This document shows, piece by piece, positions 33,898 to 42,022 of a stretch of DNA of 43,506 bases. The position numbers were made by a program, and so were the translations under genes. The notes below the pieces were generated by a model. That model saw only the letters and a list, made by a program, of their open reading frames with translations. It made no database searches and was not told where the DNA came from. This DNA comes from an uncultured Lysobacteraceae bacterium (lineage in GTDB: Bacteria > Pseudomonadota > Gammaproteobacteria > Xanthomonadales > Xanthomonadaceae). The stretch lies in contig CADECF010000020.1 of the NCBI GenBank assembly GCA_902825775.1, positions 1 to 43,506 on the forward strand, written 5' to 3'. The first letter of the stretch is position 1, and each line of letters begins with the position of its first letter.

Positions 33898-34719
33898 TCA
33901 TTCAGCTGGCTCATGACGCAGCAGTTGCGTGAATGCGGCAGGCTCATCGTGGCGATCGTAATGCAGGCAATGCTCGCTCAGGCCGGCGGCTAACAGCTGC
34001 ACGCTGGCATTCCGGATCATCGTTAGTGGACCGCTTAGGTAGACCTCGTGCTCCGACAGCCTGGGATGGTCCTGCAGAACGACCTCGTGGATGAGGCCGT
34101 GCCTCATATCGGCGACGGTGTCGTCATCGGAAATCACCGGGACGTAGCGAAAGTTGGCGTGCTCACGTTCCCATGCGCCGACCAAGGCGTGATCATAGAG
34201 TTCGTCACGGCGGCGGGCTCCCCAGTACAGCGCGATTGGCCGACGCGACCCGGCGCGCAACAAGTGTTCGGCGATAGCCTTGATCGGTGCGAAGCCGATT
34301 CCGCCGGCGATCAATAGGATTGGCGTAGGATGCTCGCAGGACCCTTGACGAACATCCACATTCGTGTCCGGATTCAAAGTGCCGAATGGCCCTTCGATGC
34401 ACAACAGGTCGCCAACAGCGAGCGGGCCGAACACCAATGCGCTGAAGTCGCCACCGTCGACCCGACGCACGTGCAGTTCGATTTGGCCGTTCGCACTAGG
34501 CGCGTTTGCGATGGAGAAAGGTCGGCGCTTGCCGTCGGCTAGGACCACTTTAAGGTATTGGCCGGCGCGGTAGCAGAACCGCGCACCCGGCTCCAGCCCT
34601 AGGCGGAGCCTGGCAATGTTTCCAATGACCTGCTTGTCCACCACGTGCGCAACCATGGGCTCCGGCGACGCCGGAGCTGCGATGTCGGTATTCGTAAGCG
34701 CGCTCAGTAGGTCGACCAC
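33898..34719 (-). CDS. FAD/NAD(P)H-dependent reductase (ferredoxin reductase/flavin reductase type)
   Basis: 273 aa from GTG 34719, or 252 aa from ATG 34656. FNR-fold: residues about 20-120 bind flavin (YRAGQYLKVVL, KRRPFSIANAP, LCIEGPFG), residues about 130-245 bind NAD(P) (PILLIAGGIGFAPIKAIAEHLL, ALYWGARRRDELYD, and VYLSGPLTMIRN). There is no 2Fe-2S ferredoxin domain at either end, so it resembles Fre/LuxG flavin reductases or the FAD half of AscD-like reductases. It could supply reduced flavin or electrons to an oxygenase or reduce ferric siderophore. It is transcribed with the TonB receptor, 26 bases downstream. Confidence 0.85.
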   Translation of the reverse strand: MVDLLSALTNTDIAAPASPEPMVAHVVDKQVIGNIARLRLGLEPGARFCYRAGQYLKVVLADGKRRPFSIANAPSANGQIELHVRRVDGGDFSALVFGPLAVGDLLCIEGPFGTLNPDTNVDVRQGSCEHPTPILLIAGGIGFAPIKAIAEHLLRAGSRRPIALYWGARRRDELYDHALVGAWEREHANFRYVPVISDDDTVADMRHGLIHEVVLQDHPRLSEHEVYLSGPLTMIRNASVQLLAAGLSEHCLHYDRHDEPAAFTQLLRHEPAE

Positions 34720-34745
34720 GCAGTCTTCGCGTCCGCTATAGCGAC

Positions 34746-36938
34746 TTACAACTGGTGTTCGAATAAGAGCTTTATGCCAGTGTAAGTCTCAGTTGCATAG
34801 AGACGCGAACTGGAGCCGCCGGCATCTTGGTAATAGCTGCTGAGTCCTTGGCGCTGATGAAGAACATTGGAAAGAGATAGTCTTACATTATTCTTACCGT
34901 TGATTTTCCAGTTCGCGTATAGATCCAAGGTACGCTCTGGCCAGCTAGCAGTACTCCGCGTTGGACTCACCCGGCTGAAGCTGCTGCCCGTGTAGGTATA
35001 GTCCAGGCCCGTCGATAGTTTTCCCGTTGGGCGCCACTCCATGCCGACGTTGCCACTGAGCGGCGTCTGCGCAGCGAGCCTGTTCTTTGGGCCGGGTACG
35101 CTGTCGACCGTAGACCAGTTGCGAGTTAGGCTGCCGTGGAACTGGAGATCCGTGGCCGTCTCATACAAGTCGTTCAGTGAAAACTTCATTTCGAGGGTCA
35201 AACCATGGGTGCGTGCCTTCCCAGCATTGACGGGCATGGAGATCCATACGCCATCCTCCTCGAACAACGACTCGATGATGACGTCGTCGAGTCGACGCAT
35301 GTATGCGCTGAGGCTGACTAGGCCGGCGCCGCCGAAATAGTGTTCATAGGCCATGTCCAGGCCCCATGCAATTTCCGGTCGCAGGTCGGGATTGCCCTGC
35401 AAATCGGGGTTAGTCGGGCCATTATTGTTGTTGACGGTATAACGGCGCGGCACCAGTCGGCGTGGCTCAGGAGCGCTAAAGGTGCGGGCCAATCCGACCC
35501 GTACCTGATCCTTTTCGCTTCCAGGTAGTTTCCACAATACTTGTGTGATCGGACTGAACTCACTGGATCTGTTGCTAGTCGAAGCAATAGTGCGTCCAGA
35601 CAGGGAGGTATCCCATCCTTCCCAGCGTATTCCAAGATAGGTCTGAAGTTGAGGTGTGGTCTGCCATTCGTCTTGAGCGTAAAGCGCCAAGCGCCTGACG
35701 TCAGCGGTATAGTCTTCGTCGATGACGTCCAGTAGTGTGCCTTCTGGCGTCCGATCATGTTGCAAGCGACTTTCGGTGCGGCGCGTGTAGGCGCCATCCC
35801 ATCCAAAGCCAAGGCTATGTTTCTCGCCGATCTTGTCGACGTATTTGCCTATGCTGGTGTAGCTGCTATCGACAGCGTCGGATACGATACCGCGATCGAG
35901 CGCAAACACACCTTCCGGGTTGAAGCCAAGAAAACTGAAGTCAGTATCGCGCTTGAGATAATTGAATCCGAACTTGACGCTGAGCGAGCTATCGTCTTCG
36001 AAATAATGCATCCAGTCTAGGTCGGTACGAGTCGACCAAGAGCGGGAGTCGTTCAGCCAGACGTTGTGCGGGAACTCGCTAGGACCACCGATCAGCACTG
36101 TTTCGCGTCGGTCACGAGTCCAGTCGTCGTCGCCGCGCTGCAGCAAGCTTTGCAAAGTAAGGGTATCGCCACTGCCGAAAGTCCAGTTCAAGCGCGGCGC
36201 AATATTGTAGGTCTTGACCTTCCGATCGAACACTTCGCGAGTGTCGCGAAGCTCGGTCTGCAAGCCTTGGGAATCGAAGACGCTTTCGATGATGTGAGCG
36301 TCGACACGGCTGTCCGGGTGCGAGGCCGTGCCGTTGACCGACCAGTAGAAATTCTCGCTCTTGTCGGAGAGCGACAAGCTGACGCTTGGATACCAGTCGC
36401 CGCCATCGCGTGCAGCGTTGAGCTTGATCGTGCGTTGGGTTGACCGGCTTGCCTTGCGTAACACGATATTGACCGTGCCGGCGATGGACTTGGTGCTGTA
36501 CTCGGCAACGGCTGTGGGCAGTATCTCGATGCGTTCAATCAGATCCGGGGCTATGGAGTCGATGGAAAAGCCGGTCGGCACAGGATCGCCGTCGATTAGG
36601 ATCTGGACATAGCCGGCGCCAAGGCCCCGCATGCGAATGCCGTCGGTGGGGGACACGGTGATTCCCGGCAATCGTCGCAGTATGCCGCTTAAAGCGTTGT
36701 CGTTGTGCCGCTGTATCTCCTCACGGCCGACGACGATCCTGTTGGTGATCCCGTCGCGGCGCAATTCGATCTCGTTCGGCCCGGTGACGGTCACCTTCTG
36801 CAGATTGACGGCATCGTTCCCTGCCGTCTGACCAGAAGCTTGGGCGCCGGCAAGGCCGGAGGTAAACAGCGCCAAATAGAGTGTGTGCCTGGCCCCTAGC
36901 GAACATCGATGACCAGGTCTCGTCTTAGTTCTTTTCAT
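34746..36938 (-). CDS. TonB-dependent outer-membrane receptor
   Basis: 730 aa from ATG 36938, which starts a plausible signal peptide (MKRTKTRPGHRCSLGARHTL, then LALFTSGLAGAQA); the frame is open further upstream but that part is not signal-like. The plug domain is recognisable (VTVTGPNEIELRRDGITNRIV, LSGILRRLPGITVSP, IRMRGLGAGYVQILIDGDPV, IERIEILPTAVAEYSTKSIAGTVNIVLRKA). The 22-strand barrel with FAPEPRRLVPRRY and LRPEIAWGLDMAYEHYF follows. The last residues, LLFEHQL, lack the usual terminal Phe. No N-terminal signalling domain, so no sigma/anti-sigma system is implied. Likely uptake of the cluster product or its metal complex. Confidence 0.92.
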   Translation of the reverse strand: MKRTKTRPGHRCSLGARHTLYLALFTSGLAGAQASGQTAGNDAVNLQKVTVTGPNEIELRRDGITNRIVVGREEIQRHNDNALSGILRRLPGITVSPTDGIRMRGLGAGYVQILIDGDPVPTGFSIDSIAPDLIERIEILPTAVAEYSTKSIAGTVNIVLRKASRSTQRTIKLNAARDGGDWYPSVSLSLSDKSENFYWSVNGTASHPDSRVDAHIIESVFDSQGLQTELRDTREVFDRKVKTYNIAPRLNWTFGSGDTLTLQSLLQRGDDDWTRDRRETVLIGGPSEFPHNVWLNDSRSWSTRTDLDWMHYFEDDSSLSVKFGFNYLKRDTDFSFLGFNPEGVFALDRGIVSDAVDSSYTSIGKYVDKIGEKHSLGFGWDGAYTRRTESRLQHDRTPEGTLLDVIDEDYTADVRRLALYAQDEWQTTPQLQTYLGIRWEGWDTSLSGRTIASTSNRSSEFSPITQVLWKLPGSEKDQVRVGLARTFSAPEPRRLVPRRYTVNNNNGPTNPDLQGNPDLRPEIAWGLDMAYEHYFGGAGLVSLSAYMRRLDDVIIESLFEEDGVWISMPVNAGKARTHGLTLEMKFSLNDLYETATDLQFHGSLTRNWSTVDSVPGPKNRLAAQTPLSGNVGMEWRPTGKLSTGLDYTYTGSSFSRVSPTRSTASWPERTLDLYANWKINGKNNVRLSLSNVLHQRQGLSSYYQDAGGSSSRLYATETYTGIKLLFEHQL

Positions 36939-37753
36939 CAAAATGGCAGCCAGATATCTGAGGTTACAGGAGAGGCGGAAAGGTCCGTCAAGGCCGTCTC
37001 GGGCAATACAAAGGAACATAAGCATGGGTGCGCGAGAAACTGCGAGTCGCGACACGATTCGATTCCGCAGACGATCAGGCTGAAGAAGATTCAAACGAAA
37101 TCTTCATGTCGCCGGCAAAGTGAAGTTCCCCACATGTCGTCGCGACCAGTGTTCGCTCGCCGAGCACGCTACAAACAAAAGTGTCGGGTAAAAGATAAGG
37201 GCGCCGTGGAAGATGCGATCAATGCCCGAACAGGTATGGATGGCCTCTGGCCTCGAGGCACTAAGTCGAGAGCTGCCGCGATAGATGCCCCAGACCCCGG
37301 CAGCCAACTCAGCCGGCGAACTTTCGCGAAGTGCTGCCAAGCTGCACTCATGCGGCTCTCGTCCTTGATTAAGGTCGTCCCAGTCTAGCGTGGCCGACAG
37401 GCGAGAGGCAAACTGTCGTCTGCGTCACAGAGGGTTGGCGTCTATTGACGGGGTCGCGCGGCACCAGATATCGTTGGGTGGGCACTGGGCGTGCAAGGGG
37501 GCTGCGGCGCAAAAACCGCGGACATCCCACTCTGCTCGCATCCCTCTACTCGCTCGTTTGGAATGCACTTTAGGTCATGCGCCTCAAAGGGCATCAGTAT
37601 TTCTTGTTGGTGCCACCATATGGATGGGTGAAACGAGATGGATTTCGGCTTTCTCGACAAAATGACAAGTTTGCGACACCGCAGTTCGTGCTGCCGATCC
37701 CGCTTTAGTTTCAAAAACGGCTGAGTCTGAGCGACCCGCGGACTCATTATCAG
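36939..37753. promoter_or_regulatory. 815-base divergent region before the biosynthetic operon
   Basis: No gene of confidence. It must contain the promoters for the receptor/reductase unit (leftward) and the metX-NRPS operon (rightward). A small frame at 37577-37708 (43 aa, MRLKGHQYFLLVPPYGWVKR…) is possible but has no strong RBS or family. No riboswitch of the SAM type was recognised before the metX-like gene. The leader is less GC-rich than the flanking genes and could be long enough for attenuation. Confidence 0.4.
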
Positions 37754-38902
37754 ATGCCGTTGTCTAAGATCGAGACCACGACCAGTTTTGCGCTCTCGCC
37801 TTTAACGCGGTATTGGGTCAGTGACAGGTCGTTGGCGCTCGAGCTCGGCGGCGAACTATCGACCTATACTCTGGCGTACAGGACTTGGGGGCGCCTATCG
37901 GCGACCGCCGACAATGCGGTCCTGGTCTGCCACGCGCTCACTGGTTCGGCCGACGCCGACGAGTGGTGGGCAGCATTGTTTGGGCCCGGCAAAGCATTGG
38001 ACCCGACTCGCGACTTTATAGTTTGCAGCAATGTACTCGGGGGCTGTTATGGCAGCACCGGGGCAGCTTCAATCGACCCGAAGGGACGCCGCTATGGCAG
38101 GACGTTTCCGGCGCTCACTATCCGTGACCAAGTGCGCGCGCAAATGCGATTGGCCGATGCTTTAGGTGTGCGCGGCATCGAGCTGGTCGTTGGCGGATCT
38201 ATGGGTGGCCTGCATGCGTTGGAATGGGCCCTGTTAGATGTCGTGCGGGTGCGCTCTGTTGCGGTCATCGCCGCCAGTGCGCGCCATTCCGCTTGGTGCA
38301 TGGCATGGAGCGAGGCGCAGCGGATGGCCTTACGCGCTGACATAGCATTTCGCAACGGAGATTATTCAATCGATGCGCCGCCCATAGCCGGTTTAGGGGC
38401 CGCGCGTGCCATTGCGATGGCTACCTATCGCTCTCCATCGACCCTCGAACAGCGCTATGGTCATGATGAAACGAGCCTAGCAACGCTCGGCAAGCCTGCG
38501 CTCGTACCAGATAAGTCAGCGGTTCGAAACTGGCTGCGCCATCATGCGGAGAGCTTCGTCGCCCGGTTCGACGCGAACTGTTATATAACCTTAATAGATG
38601 CGATGGATCGGCATGATATCGGCCGTAACCGCGGCGGAGTCCATGCAGCATTGCGCAGCATCGTTCAGCCGGCATTGGTTGTCACCGTATCGAGCGATGG
38701 CCTCTATGTTCCCTCCGAGCAAGATGAAATGTCTCAACATCTGCCTGACAGTGAACTTGCCCGCATCTCGTCGGCGCATGGGCACGACGGATTCCTGATC
38801 GATGCGGCCATGCTCGAGCCTTACATCTCCCGTTTCCGCGAACGAACACGCGGTCATTCGAGTCTGGTCGAGACTACGGCTACGATAGGAAGCATGTCAT
38901 GA
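37754..38902 (+). CDS. metX: Homoserine O-acetyl/succinyltransferase-like enzyme (MetX family)
   Basis: 382 aa, full length for MetX. An alpha/beta hydrolase with nucleophile elbow GGSMGGLHALEW, early oxyanion motif VLVCHALTGSADAD, and conserved segment SNVLGGCYGSTGPxS (here GSTGAAS). The catalytic Asp is in VSSDGLYVPSEQ and the His in GHDGFLID. It would transfer an acyl group from acyl-CoA to the hydroxyl of L-homoserine. Homoserine dehydrogenase follows directly (4-base ATGA overlap), so this is an operon unit for making and activating homoserine inside a nonribosomal peptide cluster. The acyl donor cannot be told from sequence by eye. Confidence 0.88.
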   Translation: MPLSKIETTTSFALSPLTRYWVSDRSLALELGGELSTYTLAYRTWGRLSATADNAVLVCHALTGSADADEWWAALFGPGKALDPTRDFIVCSNVLGGCYGSTGAASIDPKGRRYGRTFPALTIRDQVRAQMRLADALGVRGIELVVGGSMGGLHALEWALLDVVRVRSVAVIAASARHSAWCMAWSEAQRMALRADIAFRNGDYSIDAPPIAGLGAARAIAMATYRSPSTLEQRYGHDETSLATLGKPALVPDKSAVRNWLRHHAESFVARFDANCYITLIDAMDRHDIGRNRGGVHAALRSIVQPALVVTVSSDGLYVPSEQDEMSQHLPDSELARISSAHGHDGFLIDAAMLEPYISRFRERTRGHSSLVETTATIGSMS

Positions 38903-40014
38903 ACGCCGAAGCCGCTGTTTTAGCGTGGGAAGCCGAGTTGGGCGCCAGTTCCATGCGAAGGGTGGATTTGGTGCTGATCGGGGCTCGAGGCCAAGTAGGT
39001 AGCGCCTTTCGTAGGCAATTCGCAAGACAGCGCAAGGCGTTGCAAGCCGAAGGTTTCGATCTACGTTTGATTGCAGCGTTCGACCGGCGCGGTTTCTCTT
39101 TTGACGAGAACGGCCTGGCTCCCGAGCATATGGATGAAGAGATGCCAGCCAGGGAAAACGGCGATAGCGAACGGTTGATGGAACATCTGTGCGCAAACCA
39201 CGCTGTGCGCACCATGGTAATAGACTGTACAGCCAGCGACGAAATCGCCGATTTGTACCCGCGATTGCTTGCTAGCCGCGTCGGTGTGATTGCGGCGAAC
39301 AAGCGTGCCAATGCCCGCAGCCTGGAATACTACCGACAATTACAGCGTCTGGCGCGCGTGCACTGCGCACCGTACCGATACGAGACCACTGTCGGTGCGG
39401 CAATTCCTCTGCTAGGACCACTGCGCGACCTGCGCCTGCGTGGCGAGAGAGTGGTTTCGATCAAAGGCGTGCTGTCCGGTTCGCTGAGCTATATTCTGCA
39501 CCGCATGCACGAAGGCTGTGCTTTTTCGGTCGCGGTGGAGAGTGCGCGTCGGCTGGGCTACACCGAGCCCAACCCGCTGGAAGACCTTCGCGCAGTCGAT
39601 TTGAGCCGTAAGCTCTTGATCCTCGCGCGCGAAGCAGGATTCATGCTGGAACTCGAGGACCTCGAGATCGTACCGCTCACCAATGCCGCCGATTCCGACT
39701 CCGGTAACCTGGCCGAACGCCTGCGCGATGAAGATGCAATCTGGGCTCGACGCATCGCCGAGGCGGCCCAGCGTGACGAACGTTGGGTGGCCATGGCCGA
39801 GGTCGATTCCCAGGGCGGACGGGTCGCCATTCGCAGCGTGTCGGAGAAGTCAGCATTCGCGCAACTGCTTCCAGGGCAGAACCAGATCACTGTTTTCACA
39901 GAGCTTCAGGATCGCGTACCGCTAAGCGTTAGCGGCCCTGGTGCGGGCGTGGAGATAACCGCCGCAGGCGTACTCAGCGATATAGCCGCCGCCGCCGCAC
40001 TCTGGACGAAGTGA
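38899..40014 (+). CDS. hom: Homoserine dehydrogenase
   Basis: 371 aa, catalytic domain only, no aspartokinase and no ACT domain. NAD(P)-binding LVLIGARGQVGSAF, VIAANKRANA, substrate part RYETTVGAAIPLLGPLRDL, GVLSGSLSYIL, GYTEPNPLEDLRAVDLSRKLLILAREAG (the Glu, Asp and Lys that contact and reduce the aldehyde), matching family motifs in order. It converts aspartate semialdehyde to homoserine. Start at 38899 overlaps metX; a later ATG (38953, MRRVDLV) is also possible. In Xanthomonadaceae metX, metB and hom are normally together for methionine; here metB is absent and the pair heads an NRPS operon. Confidence 0.9.
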   Translation: MNAEAAVLAWEAELGASSMRRVDLVLIGARGQVGSAFRRQFARQRKALQAEGFDLRLIAAFDRRGFSFDENGLAPEHMDEEMPARENGDSERLMEHLCANHAVRTMVIDCTASDEIADLYPRLLASRVGVIAANKRANARSLEYYRQLQRLARVHCAPYRYETTVGAAIPLLGPLRDLRLRGERVVSIKGVLSGSLSYILHRMHEGCAFSVAVESARRLGYTEPNPLEDLRAVDLSRKLLILAREAGFMLELEDLEIVPLTNAADSDSGNLAERLRDEDAIWARRIAEAAQRDERWVAMAEVDSQGGRVAIRSVSEKSAFAQLLPGQNQITVFTELQDRVPLSVSGPGAGVEITAAGVLSDIAAAAALWTK

Positions 40015-40015
40015 C

Positions 40016-41665
40016 GTGCCTTGGCTCCCTGAATTGGTGGTAAGTCGTAGACGGGATCAGCCGAATCGATTGGCCTATCGATTTTTCCAGGGCAAGGCTG
40101 AGCCGCGCACCCTGACCTATGGGGAACTATGGCTCAATGCGGCCGCGCTAGCGCGGACGTTCACCGAGCGGGGCTGGCGCGGCGAGCGCGTCCTGCTGGT
40201 ATGTAAGAGGGAATGTAACTTTGTAGTGTCCTTCTACGCCTGCCTGCTAGCGGGTGCGATCGCCGTGCCGACCGCGCCACCGCGCAAACAATTGTTACAG
40301 GATCGCCTGCGGTTGCTCGTGCAGGACGCACGCGCGATCGCGGTTGTCTGCGATTTCGACGACGTGGCGCGAACTGGCTTCGGCATCTCTGCCGGCATCG
40401 AGGTGCTCGACCTGCGCGGCCTGTCTGTTTGGGAGGATGTGGCGTTCGAGCCAGTTGCGGTGGAAGGCCACGACTTGGCTTTTCTCCAATACACCTCTGG
40501 TTCCACAGGCGACCCCAAGGGCGTCGCTGTCAGCCACGCCAATCTGATTGACAACAGCGAATCAATTCGTATCTCAATGGGGATGTCGGAAGCCTCGTCG
40601 GTGCTGATCGGACTACCGCTGTTCCACGATATGGGTTTGGTTGGTGGAGTACTGCAGTCGATGTACGTGGGCTGCACCACTAGCTTTATCCCGCCTGCGG
40701 AATTGGTGCAGTATCCGGAACGCTGGCTCGAGCTGATCTCGTCCCTGCGCATAACCACCAGTGGCGGCCCGAACTTCATCTATGAATTGGCGGCCAACGA
40801 AGTGAGCGACGAGGACCTGCGCAATCTGGATCTATCCTCGTGGCAGGTGGCCTTCTGCGGCGCAGAGCCGATACGCGCGCGCACGTTTTCGCGCTTCGCC
40901 AAGCGCTTCGCCGCCGCTGGGTTCCGGCCGGAGGCCTTCTATCCATGCTATGGCATGGCCGAGGCGACTCTTTTCATTTCCGGCAACCGGGTCGACGATG
41001 TACCGACCATCGTGCAGCGCGACGGCATCGATGTGGTGTGTTGCGGCGAGCCGGCAGCGGGAACGCTCGTACGAGTCGTCGATCCGCAAACGTGTCGCGC
41101 GGTGGCCGACGGCGAGACCGGCGAGATTTGGGTCAACGGTGGCGGCGTTGCCCAAGGCTATTGGATGCGGGAGCAGCAGTCAAAGCAGGTGTTCGAGGCC
41201 TACGTGCAGGGCGAAGGTGATACAGCGTATCTGCGTACAGGCGATCTAGGCTGGATGGAACAGGGACGCTTGTACGTCTCTGGCCGGCTCAAGGATCTGA
41301 TCATCATCAACGGCCGTAATTACGCGCCGCAGGATATCGAGGAAACCGCCGAAGCCGGATGCACGGCCATCCGTCAGTCAGGCGTGGTGGTTTTCACCGT
41401 CGGCGGAGAAGGGGCCGTGGACCGTGTCGTTGTTGTCGCCGAACTTGAGCGCCGCTGGCTGCGACGCGAGTCCGAGTGGCCGCCATTGGCCGCGGCCGTG
41501 CGTGCAGCGATTCATGCGGTGCATGGACTGGTCGTGGCCGACGTGTTGTTCATCAAGCCCGGCGCGTTGCCCAGGACATCAAGCGGCAAGGTGCGCCGTT
41601 CGCAGTGCCGGACCGACTACCTAAACGGTCTGTTCCAACCCGCTTCGGCCGAATCGCCGGCATAG
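40016..41665 (+). CDS. Fatty acyl-AMP ligase (FAAL), lipoinitiation enzyme
   Basis: 549 aa, GTG start one base after the homoserine dehydrogenase stop. Adenylate-forming motifs are in order: LQYTSGSTGDPKGVAVSH, FHDMGLVGG, SGGPNF, CGAEPI, YGMAEATLF, RTGDLGW, GRLKDLIIINGRNYAPQDIE, TSSGKVRRSQ (the catalytic Lys). GRNYAPQDIE and the HDMGL loop are typical of FAALs rather than CoA ligases or amino-acid A domains. It activates a fatty acid as acyl-AMP and loads it on the carrier protein encoded next. This sets up N-terminal acylation of the peptide made by the following NRPS. Confidence 0.93.
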   Translation: MPWLPELVVSRRRDQPNRLAYRFFQGKAEPRTLTYGELWLNAAALARTFTERGWRGERVLLVCKRECNFVVSFYACLLAGAIAVPTAPPRKQLLQDRLRLLVQDARAIAVVCDFDDVARTGFGISAGIEVLDLRGLSVWEDVAFEPVAVEGHDLAFLQYTSGSTGDPKGVAVSHANLIDNSESIRISMGMSEASSVLIGLPLFHDMGLVGGVLQSMYVGCTTSFIPPAELVQYPERWLELISSLRITTSGGPNFIYELAANEVSDEDLRNLDLSSWQVAFCGAEPIRARTFSRFAKRFAAAGFRPEAFYPCYGMAEATLFISGNRVDDVPTIVQRDGIDVVCCGEPAAGTLVRVVDPQTCRAVADGETGEIWVNGGGVAQGYWMREQQSKQVFEAYVQGEGDTAYLRTGDLGWMEQGRLYVSGRLKDLIIINGRNYAPQDIEETAEAGCTAIRQSGVVVFTVGGEGAVDRVVVVAELERRWLRRESEWPPLAAAVRAAIHAVHGLVVADVLFIKPGALPRTSSGKVRRSQCRTDYLNGLFQPASAESPA

Positions 41666-41734
41666 GCCGGATAACGGCGACCCACGCGGGCGGCGACGAA
41701 GCATCCGGGTGGTCTTACACCGATCGAGGAAATG

Positions 41735-42022
41735 ATGAGTACTAACGAGGAAAAGCTGCTTCTGGTGTTACGCAAGGAGTTGGAAATGGATTCCACAGAG
41801 GCGACCGTTCATACTGGATTCGCTGAGCTAGGACTGGACTCGATTGCCGGCCTGCGCTTCGCGCGCAAGGCACAGGATGCACTCGGCATGCACATTGAGC
41901 TGGAGTGGCTTTTCGATTACCCCAGTGTGGCCGAACTGGCCAGGTTTCTCGAAACTCGCGGCGATGCAGCTGACGACGGCTCGCTGCTTGAACGAAGGCT
42001 GCCGGCTGCGCATGAACCGTAA
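41735..42022 (+). CDS. Stand-alone acyl carrier protein
   Basis: 95 aa from ATG 41735 (GAGGA at 41726-41730; the ATG at 41732 is too close). The phosphopantetheine attachment serine is in LGLDSIAGLRF, followed by helix II/III features (IELEWLFDYPSVAELARFL). It sits between the FAAL and the first NRPS module, the usual place for the lipid carrier. It overlaps the NRPS start by 11 bases. Confidence 0.92.
   Translation: MSTNEEKLLLVLRKELEMDSTEATVHTGFAELGLDSIAGLRFARKAQDALGMHIELEWLFDYPSVAELARFLETRGDAADDGSLLERRLPAAHEP

Noticed and set aside
36939-37753. SAM riboswitch before the metX-like gene
   Set aside because: No conserved SAM-I/II/SAH core could be recognised by eye.
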